A stretch of DNA of 64,000 nt from contig NZ_JAFKON010000002.1 in the NCBI RefSeq assembly GCF_022803015.1, positions 491,313-555,312 on the forward strand, read 5' to 3'. A program made the position numbers and the translations under genes. The notes below the pieces were generated by a model, which worked only from the letters and a program-made list of their open reading frames with translations, was not told where the DNA came from and did no database searches. The stretch is from Arthrobacter humicola. Lineage in GTDB: Bacteria; Actinomycetota; Actinomycetes; Actinomycetales; Micrococcaceae. Below, in pieces: positions 17,274 to 25,857 of this stretch (positions within the stretch are counted from its first letter, which is position 1; each line of letters begins with the position of its first letter).

Positions 17274-18035
17274 TCAGGCGGGGCCGCCGGCCAGCACGAA
17301 GGTCTTCAGGTCGTCAAGGGTCTGCTGCATGTGGGCGTCCATGGCGTCGCGGGCGCGGTGCGGGTCGCGGGAGGCCAGGGCGTCAGCGATGTTCTGATGG
17401 TGCCCGATGGCGTGCTCCTGGATCTCCGGCACCTTGGAAGTTTCCGTCCGCCGTTTTTCCAGCACGCGGTGCAAGGGTTCGAATAACACGGCGACGAAGA
17501 CGTTTTCCGAGGCCTGCAGGATGAGGTCGTGGAAAGCGAGGTCTTCCTCCACGAATGCCGCGAGATCATTCCTCTCGTGGGCCAGCCGCATCCTGTCGAC
17601 GTGCGCGCGGAGGGCCTCGATGTCCGTGTCCGACATCCGCCCGGCAGCCAGTTCGCAGGCGCCCGTCTCCAGCATCCGCCGGAGCTCGATGAGCTGGATG
17701 GCGGCCGAGGCGTCATTTGTGCCCTCCGAGGCTGCCCGCAGTACGGCGTCCAGGGATCCCCAGCGGTTCACCGGGTTCACGAACGTGCCCCGGCCGCGTT
17801 CCACGCTGAGGATCCGCTGGGCTTCAAGGGTCTTCATGGCCTCGCGCACGGTCATGCGGCTGACTTCGTGCCGGGAGCTGAGCTCCAGTTCGCCGGGGAC
17901 GCTCGCGCCGGGCGGAAACTCGCCGCCAATAATCCGGTCCAGCAGTTCGTCGGCCACAACGCCGACCAGCGATTTCCTAGCCAATTCTCCCCGTCCAGCG
18001 ACTTGTTGCCTGATGGCGTGCTCCGTGATGGCCAA
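17274..18035 (-). CDS. FadR-subfamily GntR transcriptional regulator
   Basis: This is a 253-residue regulator. The N-terminal winged helix (about residues 20-90: LLDRIIGGEFPPGASVPGE, then VSRMTVREAMKTLEAQ and VERGRGTFV) is followed by an FCD ligand domain with metal-binding His/Asp positions (DLAFHDLIL and HHQNIADAL). It is divergent from the sugar-acid operon, and a perfect 17-bp operator-like palindrome lies between them, so it very probably represses that operon until a sugar acid binds. Confidence 0.92.
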   Translation of the reverse strand: MAITEHAIRQQVAGRGELARKSLVGVVADELLDRIIGGEFPPGASVPGELELSSRHEVSRMTVREAMKTLEAQRILSVERGRGTFVNPVNRWGSLDAVLRAASEGTNDASAAIQLIELRRMLETGACELAAGRMSDTDIEALRAHVDRMRLAHERNDLAAFVEEDLAFHDLILQASENVFVAVLFEPLHRVLEKRRTETSKVPEIQEHAIGHHQNIADALASRDPHRARDAMDAHMQQTLDDLKTFVLAGGPA

Positions 18036-18083
18036 GTCTACTTGCGCGTCGTTGTGCCATATGCCACACTAGCATTCATATGC

Positions 18084-18100
18084 AAGATGTCTGACATCTT
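18084..18100. promoter_or_regulatory. GntR/FadR-type operator palindrome
   Basis: AAGATGT-CTG-ACATCTT is a perfect palindrome with a 3-bp centre. The core TGTCTGACA resembles operators of FadR-subfamily regulators. It lies between the divergent regulator and operon, 49 bp from the regulator start and 75 bp from the kinase start. Confidence 0.7.
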
Positions 18101-18174
18101 ACATTTTGTTCCTGCTGCGGCTCGCGGAGAACCGCAGTTTTCCACTGACAGATCCACACACAATGGAGTGCATA

Positions 18175-19662
18175 GTGCCCCTCGAAGCAGACGTGCTGGC
18201 CGCTTTCCCCGCGGAAGTACAGATCCCCGCCCGGCTGGTGGCAGACAGCGTGGCCGCCTCCTCCGAGGCATCCCCCCGTGTCCTGGTCGTACTCGACGAC
18301 GACCCCACCGGCACCCAGTCCGTGGCGAACCTGCCGGTCCTCACCCGCTGGGAAGTGGCGGACTTTGCCTGGGCGTTCGCCTACGAAGTCAACGGCCAGC
18401 GCCAGCGCGCGGTCTACGTGCTGACCAACACCCGCAGCCTTGACCCTGCCGAGGCGGCTGCCCGCAACGAGGAGATCGTCCGCAACGCACTCGCGGCCGC
18501 AGCGTCCGCTGAACCCGCGCTTCGGCTCAGCTTTGTCAGCCGCAGCGACTCCACCCTCCGCGGACACTACCCGCTCGAACCGGACGTCATCGCCGCCACC
18601 GTCACCGCCGTCAACGGCGAGAAGACGGACGGCGTCGTGATCGTTCCCGCGTTCCCCGACGCCGGCCGCGTGACGGTCGGCGGCGTGCACTTCACCCGCG
18701 GCACAGGCAAGGACGCCGGGCAGCTCACCCCCGTGGCCGAGACCGAATTCGCCCGCGACGCCAGCTTCGGCTTCGCCAACTCGGAGATGGCCAAGTACGT
18801 CGAGGAGAAGTCGAACGGCCGGTTCCCCGCGGATTCGGTGATCGTGCTGGATCTGGACATCATCCGGGCGTCCGCCGATCCGATGATCTCCGCCAAGGCC
18901 ATTGCCGATGCCATCGATGCCGCCACGGATTCGACTCCGATCGTGGCGGACATCGTCACCGAAAACGACTTACGGGCGCTGGCCCTGGGCCTGGAAGAAG
19001 CGGAAAGCCGCGGCAAGAAGCTGCTCTACCGCGTGGGCCCGCCGTTTGTCCGGGCACGGATCGGCCAGGAAATCCGCACCGAACTCAGCGGCGAGGAAGC
19101 CTATGCGGGCAATACCCCCTCGGAAGCCGGCGGCCTGATCGTGGTCGGCTCGCACGTCGGTGTCACCACCCGCCAGCTCAACGCCCTCACCGAGCAGCAC
19201 AGCGCGGCCCGGATCGTGGAGATCGACGTCGAGAAGCTCCTCGGCGACAACGCGGGGGAGTACCTGGACGAAACCGTGGACACGGTGGTCGCTGCACTCC
19301 GCGGCGGCGACGTGATCGTGCACACGAGCCGGCTCCTGATCAAGACCTCCGACGCCGCCGAAAGCCTGCGAATCGCCCGCACCGTCTCCGCCGCCGTCGT
19401 CGCGGTGGTGAACCGCACGCTGAAGACTTTCCCGCCCCGCTTCGTGATCGCCAAGGGCGGCATCACGTCCTCGGACGTGGCCGCACACGGCCTGGAAATC
19501 CGGCACGCGATAGTCCGCGGGCCCATGCTGCCGGGCATCGTCAGCCTGTGGGAACCGGTGGACGGACCTGCCAAGGGCATCCCGTACATCGTCTTCGCCG
19601 GCAACGTGGGCGACGACCAGTCCCTCGCCGATGTCACGCGCAAGCTCAGCAACACCTTCTAA
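18175..19662 (+). CDS. Four-carbon acid sugar kinase family protein (DUF1537)
   Basis: This is a 495-residue two-domain kinase. The N-terminal domain has VVLDDDPTGTQS and FVSRSDSTLRGHYPLE, the DUF1537 hallmarks; the C-terminal nucleotide-binding domain has FVIAKGGITSSDVA. Characterised relatives (OtnK, LtnK, DenK type) phosphorylate oxo-tetronates derived from threonate or erythronate. I start at GTG 18175 because GGAG lies 6 nt upstream; upstream ATGs at 18163 or 18106 lack such a site. It is the first gene of the operon, opposite the GntR regulator. Confidence 0.88.
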   Translation: MPLEADVLAAFPAEVQIPARLVADSVAASSEASPRVLVVLDDDPTGTQSVANLPVLTRWEVADFAWAFAYEVNGQRQRAVYVLTNTRSLDPAEAAARNEEIVRNALAAAASAEPALRLSFVSRSDSTLRGHYPLEPDVIAATVTAVNGEKTDGVVIVPAFPDAGRVTVGGVHFTRGTGKDAGQLTPVAETEFARDASFGFANSEMAKYVEEKSNGRFPADSVIVLDLDIIRASADPMISAKAIADAIDAATDSTPIVADIVTENDLRALALGLEEAESRGKKLLYRVGPPFVRARIGQEIRTELSGEEAYAGNTPSEAGGLIVVGSHVGVTTRQLNALTEQHSAARIVEIDVEKLLGDNAGEYLDETVDTVVAALRGGDVIVHTSRLLIKTSDAAESLRIARTVSAAVVAVVNRTLKTFPPRFVIAKGGITSSDVAAHGLEIRHAIVRGPMLPGIVSLWEPVDGPAKGIPYIVFAGNVGDDQSLADVTRKLSNTF

Positions 19663-19748
19663 TCCCCGCCGGCTCCCAGCCTTAACAACCTCAGGCAGGG
19701 CCCCGCCGGTATGGGCCCAGCACCACACGTCATTCGATGGAGAACACC

Positions 19749-20648
19749 ATGACCAGCAACTACACCATCACCGTCCTTGGCCTTGGCGCCATGGGCCTGC
19801 CCATGGCCACGCGCCTGGCAAGCGAGCTCACCGTCCACGGCTTCGACATCGCCGAGCCGCGCCTGAAGCTGGCCGAAGAGGCCGGCATCCGCACCTTCGC
19901 CTCCGCACGGGAAGCCTCGAAAGGCGCCGACGCGCTGCTGCTGGCAGTGCGCAACGGTGAACAGCTGGGCGATGTCCTGTTCGGCGAGAACGGCGTGGCC
20001 TCCGTGCTCAAGCCGGGCGCCGTCGTGATCCTGGGCAGCACCGTGGGCACCGAGGCCATCCCGGCCACCGTCGACCGCCTGGCCGAATACGGCGTCGAAC
20101 TGGTTGATGCCCCGCTGTCCGGCGGCCCCAGGCGTGCCGGCGAGGGCGACCTCCTGATCGTGGTGGGCGCCTCGCCCGAGGCCCGGGAAAAGGCCCGCCC
20201 GGCCCTTGAACTGCTGGCCTCCACCCTGACCGTGGTCGGCGACAAGCCCGGCGACGGCCAGGCCCTCAAGACCGTCAACCAGCTGCTCTGCGGCATCCAC
20301 ATCGCCGCCGCCGCCGAGGCGATGGCCCTGGCCGACGCCCTCGGCCTGGACCAGGCCAAGACCCTCGCCGCCCTCGAAGCCGGCGCAGCGGGCTCCTTCA
20401 TGCTTTCCAACCGCGGACCGCGCATCCTGGAGGCCTACACCGAGGACGGCGCCGAAGTCCTCAGCCGGCTGGACATCTTCGTCAAGGACATGGGGATCGT
20501 CGGCAAGGCCACCCGCGCCGCCGGCCTCGCCGCCCCGGTAGCCGCCGCCGCCGAGCAGCTCTACCTCCTCGGCCAGGCCCAGGGCCTCGCCGCCGCCGAT
20601 GACTCCGCCGTCATCAAGGTCGTCGCGCCCACCAGGCGCACCGCCTAA
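19749..20648 (+). CDS. 3-hydroxyisobutyrate-dehydrogenase-family sugar-acid dehydrogenase (LtnD-like)
   Basis: This is a 300-residue NAD(P)-dependent beta-hydroxyacid dehydrogenase. The Rossmann motif VLGLGAMGLPMA is near the N-terminus, DAPLSGGPRRAGEGDL is the substrate-binding block, and the catalytic Lys is in ALKTVNQLLCG. The combination with a DUF1537 kinase points to L-threonate dehydrogenase (LtnD) or a close relative that oxidises a four-carbon sugar acid. ATG 19749 is preceded by GGAG at 6 nt; the ATG at 19737 overlaps that site and is less likely. Confidence 0.88.
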   Translation: MTSNYTITVLGLGAMGLPMATRLASELTVHGFDIAEPRLKLAEEAGIRTFASAREASKGADALLLAVRNGEQLGDVLFGENGVASVLKPGAVVILGSTVGTEAIPATVDRLAEYGVELVDAPLSGGPRRAGEGDLLIVVGASPEAREKARPALELLASTLTVVGDKPGDGQALKTVNQLLCGIHIAAAAEAMALADALGLDQAKTLAALEAGAAGSFMLSNRGPRILEAYTEDGAEVLSRLDIFVKDMGIVGKATRAAGLAAPVAAAAEQLYLLGQAQGLAAADDSAVIKVVAPTRRTA

Positions 20649-20667
20649 CCAGCCATCCCATCCCCGA

Positions 20668-20693
20668 CGACGGCGGTCCCCCCTCCGCCGTCG
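20668..20693 (+). terminator. Hairpin between dehydrogenase and permease genes
   Basis: There is a 9-bp GC stem (CGACGGCGG with CCGCCGTCG) and an 8-nt loop, with no T-run. It is probably an mRNA-stabilising or partial termination structure inside the operon. Confidence 0.4.
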
Positions 20694-20777
20694 CCGGGTC
20701 CCCACCCCACTGTTCCGCCACTTTTACCTCACGGTTGAATCGTCGGACGACCTTCCTGTCAAAGGAGACACCTCTTC

Positions 20778-22244
20778 ATGACCCCCCTGCTCAATTCCCT
20801 GATGGTGCGCGCCGCCGACGCGCCCGTCATCAAGCCGGCCGTGGAGCTGGGAACTCCGCTGCTGCTGACAATCGCGGCGGCCGGCGTCGCCCTGCTGCTG
20901 GTGATGATCATCCGCTTCAAGATCCAGGCCTTCGTGGCCCTGCTGACCGTCAGCATCCTGGTGGCCGTGGCCGCGCAGATCCCGCTCAAGGACGTGTTCA
21001 CCGTGGTGGCCGCCGGGGTGGGAGGCACCATGGGCAAGGTCGCCCTCCTGATTGCTCTCGGCGCGATCCTGGGGCGGATGATCGAGGTCTCCGGCGGCGT
21101 CCAGTCCCTCGCCGACCACTTCACCGCCAAACTCGGCGCCACCCGGGTGGCCGTGGCCCTCACCGCCGTCGGTTTCCTGGTCGCGATTCCGGTGTTCTTC
21201 GAGGTCGGCATCATTGTCCTGGTGCCGGTCGTCTACGCCTTCGCTAAAATCGCCAACGTCCACCCGGTGAAGTTCGGCCTGCCCATGGCCGGCATCATGC
21301 TGGCCATCCACGTGGCCGTCCCCCCGCACCCGGGGATTGTTGCCGGCGCCGGCGTGCTCGGCGCCGACATCGGACTGATCGCCCTGATCTCGCTCACCAT
21401 CTGCGTGCCGCTGGGCTTCCTGTCCTACTGGGTCGCGTCCATCATGAACCGCAAGACCTACGAGCTGCTGCCGGCCGTCAAAACCCAGGTGGACGAGTTC
21501 GGCTCCGCCACCATGGTCCGCGTTGGCCACGAGGGCCCGGGCAGCAAAGCCATCGCCCCGCCCCGTCCGGGACTGATCATCTTCCTCATCGCCACCCCGA
21601 TCGTGCTGATCCTCCTCGGCACCGTCGGCACCCTGGTGATCGACAAGAACGACTTCTGGTACGGCGTCGCGGCTTTCGTGGGCAACCCCGTCTTCGCCCT
21701 GCTGGTGGCCGTTGCGCTCTGCTTCTTCCTCCTGGCCGTCCGCCGGCAGTGGTCGCTGACGGAAACCGGCGAAATCTTCGAAGGCGCGCTGCCTCCGATC
21801 GCGTCCATCCTGATGGTTGTTGCAGCAGGCGGCGTGTTCGGCAGCGTCCTGCAGGTGAGCGGAATCGGCAAGGCTCTCTCCGAATCCCTCGACACGCTCG
21901 GCGTTCCGCTGCTGCTGCTTGGCTTCATCATCTCCCTCGCCCTCCGCGCAGCCCAGGGCTCGGCCACCGTCGCGATCGTCACCACGGCCGGCCTGCTCTC
22001 CTCCGCCGTCGCCGGCGGCGGATACACGCCGGCGCAGACCGCCGTGATCGTGATCGCCATCGGATTCGGCGCCCTCGGCCTCTCCCACGTGACCGACGCC
22101 GGTTTCTGGGTGGTTGTGCGCTACTACGGGCTGACCGTCGCCGACGGCCTCAGGACCTGGACCGTGCTCACCACCGTGCTGGGACTGGCAGGCTTCGCCC
22201 TGACATTCGTCGCCTGGATGCTGGTGGGGGGACTGAGCGCCTGA
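20778..22244 (+). CDS. GntP-family gluconate/sugar-acid permease
   Basis: This is a 488-residue membrane protein of the GntP (gluconate:H+ symporter) family with about 12-14 hydrophobic segments. Family landmarks include VGFLVAIPVFFEVGIIVLVPV, AIHVAVPPHPGIVAGA, LRAAQGSATVAIVTTAGL and LGLSHVTDAGFWVVVRYYGL. AAAGGAGA precedes the ATG. In this operon it presumably imports the sugar acid oxidised by the dehydrogenase. Its stop shares one base with the start of the aldolase gene (TGATG). Confidence 0.95.
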   Translation: MTPLLNSLMVRAADAPVIKPAVELGTPLLLTIAAAGVALLLVMIIRFKIQAFVALLTVSILVAVAAQIPLKDVFTVVAAGVGGTMGKVALLIALGAILGRMIEVSGGVQSLADHFTAKLGATRVAVALTAVGFLVAIPVFFEVGIIVLVPVVYAFAKIANVHPVKFGLPMAGIMLAIHVAVPPHPGIVAGAGVLGADIGLIALISLTICVPLGFLSYWVASIMNRKTYELLPAVKTQVDEFGSATMVRVGHEGPGSKAIAPPRPGLIIFLIATPIVLILLGTVGTLVIDKNDFWYGVAAFVGNPVFALLVAVALCFFLLAVRRQWSLTETGEIFEGALPPIASILMVVAAGGVFGSVLQVSGIGKALSESLDTLGVPLLLLGFIISLALRAAQGSATVAIVTTAGLLSSAVAGGGYTPAQTAVIVIAIGFGALGLSHVTDAGFWVVVRYYGLTVADGLRTWTVLTTVLGLAGFALTFVAWMLVGGLSA

Positions 22245-23140
22245 TGCGTACCCAACTGGACACCCTGGTGACCGGCGCCCTGCAGCAAGGCTCTGCCGTT
22301 CCGGCGTTCACCTGTTACGACTTCACCACCGCGCTCGCCGTTGTGGGGGCGGCCGAGGAATCCGGCCGGGGCGCCATCCTGCTGGTCGCGCCGAAGACCG
22401 CGGCAACGCCCAACGGGCTGCGGCTGATCGCCGCCCTCCGCGGACTCGCCGACGCAGCCTCGGTGCCGATTGCGGTGCAGCTGGATCATGCCACCGACCC
22501 GCAGGTGATCGCCGACGTCGTCAGTGCCGGGGCCGACTCGGTGCTGGTCGACGGGTCCTCGCTGCCGTACGAGGACAACATCGCCCTGGTCCGGAACGTC
22601 CGCGCGGCCCTGGCGGCGCAGGGCCGGGCCGACGTCGTCATTGAAGCAGAACTCGGCGGACTCGCCGGCGACGAGGACCGGGCCTTCGCGACCGACGCCG
22701 CGGATAACGCAGGCGACGCCGCAGGCAATGTGGAGTCGGACGCCCCCGCCGGGCTCACCGACTCCGCCCAGGTGGAGGACTTCGTGGCCCGCACCGGGGC
22801 GCAGCTGCTCGCCGTGGCTGTGGGCAATGTCCATGGCAAGTACAAAGGCGAGCCCCGGCTGCGCTGGGACGTGCTGCAGGACATCGCCGTGCGGACCCGG
22901 ATCCCGCTGGTCCTGCACGGCGCCTCCGGCATTCCGGCCGAGGAACTGGTCAAGGCAGCCGCGATGAACGTGGGCAAGGTCAACTTCAACACCGAGCTGC
23001 GCACCGGCGTCCTGGCGGTCCTTGAGGAACAGACCACCGCCCACCGGGCCGACGGCGAGAACCTCCAGGCACTGCTGGGCCTGTGGAATGCCTCGGCCAG
23101 GACCTTCGCGGCCACAGCCCTGGCCACACTCTCGCGCTGA
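22244..23140 (+). CDS. Class II fructose-bisphosphate-aldolase-family enzyme
   Basis: This is a 298-residue zinc-dependent aldolase of the FBA/GatY/KbaY family. The zinc and substrate motifs are AVQLDHATD, VIEAELGGLAGDED, VGNVHGKYKG and LVLHGASGIP, then KVNFNTELR. An Asp/Ala-rich insert (about residues 150-170) lengthens the active-site loop region relative to GatY. It is translationally coupled to gntP. Known threonate/erythronate clusters end with an OtnC decarboxylase of a different fold, absent here, so this enzyme may perform the carbon-releasing or cleaving step. The actual substrate is unknown. Confidence 0.85.
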   Translation: MRTQLDTLVTGALQQGSAVPAFTCYDFTTALAVVGAAEESGRGAILLVAPKTAATPNGLRLIAALRGLADAASVPIAVQLDHATDPQVIADVVSAGADSVLVDGSSLPYEDNIALVRNVRAALAAQGRADVVIEAELGGLAGDEDRAFATDAADNAGDAAGNVESDAPAGLTDSAQVEDFVARTGAQLLAVAVGNVHGKYKGEPRLRWDVLQDIAVRTRIPLVLHGASGIPAEELVKAAAMNVGKVNFNTELRTGVLAVLEEQTTAHRADGENLQALLGLWNASARTFAATALATLSR

Positions 23141-23148
23141 CACTGTGA

Positions 23149-23205
23149 CTGCCAGAGCAGTATGGCCCGCATCCGGCGCGCATCCGGGCCATACTGCTCT
23201 GGCAG
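23149..23205 (+). terminator. 21-bp perfect stem hairpin ending the sugar-acid operon
   Basis: The arms 23149-23169 and 23185-23205 are perfectly complementary over 21 bp around a 15-nt loop. The stem begins 8 bp after the aldolase stop. There is no T-run, but a stem this long is a strong transcription barrier and is symmetric on both strands. Confidence 0.7.
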
Positions 23206-23262
23206 CCAGGGCGCCCCGGCCCGACAATGATGGCACCACAGCCTGCCTTCCCGAGGGGTGCC

Positions 23263-24603
23263 ATGCTTGCGCAGCAGCGGCCAGCCGGCGACCCGGCGCC
23301 GACGCCGGACCGAGACCCGGTGATCGACCTTGTCCGCTTCTTTTGCCTGGCATTGGTGGTGGTCGCGCACACCATGATGGTGAGTCCCGTCCTGCACCCG
23401 GACGGCACCGTGACGTCCGAGAACACCTTGGGCGATCAGCACTGGTTTGAACCAGTGGTGTGGGTCTTCCAGATCATGCCGCTGTTCTTTGTGGCCGGTG
23501 GCATCACCGGGCTGCAGTCCTGGCGCCGCCTCCGCGCCAGGGGCGGCAACGCCTTCGATTTCATGCAGGCCCGGCTGCTGCGCCTGATCCGGCCGGCCGC
23601 CGTCCTGCTGGCGGTCATGTTCGTTGGCCTGTCGGCGGCCCGCCTCGCAGGGGTTGACCCTCAGGTCATCGAGCTGCTCACCAGCGGAGCCGGCATGCCG
23701 CTGTGGTTCCTGGCCGCCTACCTCGCCGCGCAACTCAACCTTCCCTGGCTGGCGGCCCTCCACACCCGCGCGCCATGGCTGACCTTCGCCGGCCTCACCG
23801 TCCTGGTGGTGACGGTCGATTGCCTGCGGGGAGTGCTGCCGCTGCTGGCATACCTGAACATGCTGTTCCTGTGGTGCGCCGTGCAGCAGCTCGGATTCAT
23901 CGTGGCGGATGGCCCGCGGCTGCTGCCGGGCCGGCCGGCGCACCTGGGCATCATGGTTGCCAGCAACATGCTGCTGGGGTTGATAGTCCTGCTGGGGCTG
24001 TATTCCGGGAACATGCTGGTGAACCTCAATCCGCCCAATGTGACGCTGCTGCTCCTGGGCATCTCGCAGGGCGCCGCCCTCCAGCTCTTCCGGCCGGTGC
24101 TGTCCCGGATCGCGTCCGTGGCCGGGGTGCGCCGGATGATGGGCGTGGCCGGCCGGCGGTCCATGACTGTTTATCTGTGGCATCTGCCCCTGCTGGCGGC
24201 GATGTCCGGTGTGCTGTTGCTGACGGATTTCCCGCAGCCCCCCGGGGGTAGTGCGGCCTGGTGGTGGGGGCGGCCCCTGGTGCTGTTGGGCGTCATCGCC
24301 CTGCTGCTGCCGGTGGTGGCATTGTTTGGCAGGCTGGAGGAGCAGCCGACGGCGCCCGGCCCGTCGCCGAGCCGGCCGGCGGCCGCCGTGCTGCTGGCCG
24401 CCGTCGCCGTTTTTGTCCCGGCAGTCAACGCCGCGCTCACCGGGCTCACGCCCGGGCTCCTCGGCGGGGGCGCCGCCTGCTTCGCGCTGGCCGTCGTGCT
24501 CCTGGGCCGGATTCCGGTTCGGCTCACGACGCCACCTGACGGGCAGGGCGGATCGGAACCGCCATTGCCACGCCCGCCATTAAGTGCCAATGTCGAACCA
24601 TGA
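23263..24603 (+). CDS. Acyltransferase family 3 membrane protein
   Basis: This is a 446-residue integral membrane O-acyltransferase (Acyl_transf_3 type) with about ten hydrophobic helices. The N-terminal motif DLVRFFCLALVVVAHT contains the conserved Arg and His of the first helix; MPLFFVAGG and MTVYLWHLPLL are also typical. Such enzymes acylate surface sugars, peptidoglycan or small molecules. I start at ATG 23263 (GAGGGG 5 nt upstream) instead of 23227. The last four bases overlap the next gene (ATGA). Confidence 0.85.
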   Translation: MLAQQRPAGDPAPTPDRDPVIDLVRFFCLALVVVAHTMMVSPVLHPDGTVTSENTLGDQHWFEPVVWVFQIMPLFFVAGGITGLQSWRRLRARGGNAFDFMQARLLRLIRPAAVLLAVMFVGLSAARLAGVDPQVIELLTSGAGMPLWFLAAYLAAQLNLPWLAALHTRAPWLTFAGLTVLVVTVDCLRGVLPLLAYLNMLFLWCAVQQLGFIVADGPRLLPGRPAHLGIMVASNMLLGLIVLLGLYSGNMLVNLNPPNVTLLLLGISQGAALQLFRPVLSRIASVAGVRRMMGVAGRRSMTVYLWHLPLLAAMSGVLLLTDFPQPPGGSAAWWWGRPLVLLGVIALLLPVVALFGRLEEQPTAPGPSPSRPAAAVLLAAVAVFVPAVNAALTGLTPGLLGGGAACFALAVVLLGRIPVRLTTPPDGQGGSEPPLPRPPLSANVEP

Positions 24604-24944
24604 CGGAGAACTCGGCAACCACGGAAGACACCTTCACCCCGGACGTCTCCACCACCCGGAACGACGAGCTGCACCGTTACGAACTCCGTGTCGGCGACAA
24701 GCTGGCCGTCCAGGTGCGCTTCATCGACAGGCCGGGCCATATCGACTTTATCCACACGGATACCGCAGAGCAGTTTCAGGGCCAAGGGCTCGCCAAAGTG
24801 CTGGCGCACTTCGCCCTCGATGACGTGGTTGCCTCCGGCAAGCGGATCATCCCGAATTGCCCGTTCATGTACCGCTACCTGCGCAAACATGAGTCGTACC
24901 ACCAGTATGTGGACTGGCCGGAGCGGGTCCCCGAGGGAGCCTGA
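24600..24944 (+). CDS. YjdJ-type GNAT N-acetyltransferase
   Basis: This is a 114-residue minimal GNAT protein. The acetyl-CoA loop is in EQFQGQGLAKVLAHFALDDV. The end IIPNCPFMYRYLRKHESYHQYV has the Cys-containing motif that marks the short YjdJ-like family. The fold is truncated compared with full GNATs, as usual for this family. It overlaps the acyltransferase by four bases, so it is translationally coupled. The acceptor is unknown. Confidence 0.88.
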   Translation: MTENSATTEDTFTPDVSTTRNDELHRYELRVGDKLAVQVRFIDRPGHIDFIHTDTAEQFQGQGLAKVLAHFALDDVVASGKRIIPNCPFMYRYLRKHESYHQYVDWPERVPEGA

Positions 24945-25067
24945 GCGCCTGGCCCGGGGGCCGGAACGGCGTCATGGGCCTGCCCGCTTGTGGGCAGCGG
25001 ACCAACCTCGTAAAGTTTGACCAGAGTTATGCAGTTGGCTCTTGGACAGGTGACTTTGGAGTACCCC

Positions 25068-25832
25068 ATGAACCATAAACTGCGTGTGCTTGTCCGGGTG
25101 GACGTCGATCCCGCACAGGTCACCCTCGAAATTACCGGCTGCGTTACGCAGTCTGACGCAGCAGCCCTCCTGCACATCGTGCGCCGCGCCTGCCGCCTCG
25201 AACCGGGCGCCGCCGTGGTCATCGACCTCCACGGCGCCTCCCACCTGGACCCTGAGGTGCTGCTGGACCTCCGGCGTCTCGCTGATGCCGGACGCCTGCC
25301 CGCTCCCGATGCCGTGGGCTCCGCAGAGGCCGGGCCGCTTCGTTTCGCCCTCGACGAGCCGGCGGTGCTGCCAATCTGCCTTGTGCACGTCGGCGCCGAC
25401 GCCGAAGTCCTCGCCGAACTCGACACCGACTACCGCCCGGCCCCGGTCGCCGTCGCCGGGAACGGAGACAGCGAAGCTGCCGGACTGCTCGACGTCGGGC
25501 CCGGCTCCGGATCCGACTCCGGGCTGGGGGAGGCCAACAGCCCGCTGGCCGCGGAAACCGGCGGCCCCAGCGACCTTGGCTCCATCGACGGGCTGGCGCT
25601 TTCGGAGTACTTCGAGGGAACGCTGGATCCTGTGGCCACGGTCCGGGCACTGTCCGACACGGCGCTGTGCCGGCTCGCGGACGCTCTCTACCGCCACCTC
25701 GACACCAGCAGCCCGTCTTTCGGGGCGCACACCTGGTACGAGCTTGCGGCCGAAGAGCTTCAGAACCGCCACCTGCTCGATGACGGTGACCCGGCAGGGG
25801 ACGAACTGGCGCAAGACACGGCCCTGGCCTGA
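25068..25832 (+). CDS. Hypothetical protein with STAS-like N-terminal domain
   Basis: This is a 254-residue soluble protein. Residues ~1-125 alternate strands and helices as in STAS domains: RVLVRVDVDPAQVTLEITGCV, AAVVIDLHGASHLDPEVLLDLRRLAD, then CLVHVGADAEV. A Gly/Ser/Asp-rich linker (about 140-170) leads to a helical C-terminal region (LSEYFEGTLDPVATVRALSD and so on). I start at ATG 25068, with GGAG 6 nt upstream; a TTG at 25017 is less likely. It may be a regulatory partner-binding protein (anti-sigma antagonist type), but no sigma or anti-sigma gene is adjacent. Confidence 0.6.
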   Translation: MNHKLRVLVRVDVDPAQVTLEITGCVTQSDAAALLHIVRRACRLEPGAAVVIDLHGASHLDPEVLLDLRRLADAGRLPAPDAVGSAEAGPLRFALDEPAVLPICLVHVGADAEVLAELDTDYRPAPVAVAGNGDSEAAGLLDVGPGSGSDSGLGEANSPLAAETGGPSDLGSIDGLALSEYFEGTLDPVATVRALSDTALCRLADALYRHLDTSSPSFGAHTWYELAAEELQNRHLLDDGDPAGDELAQDTALA

Positions 25833-25857
25833 GCCGGGACGAGACTAGGCTGTCGCT

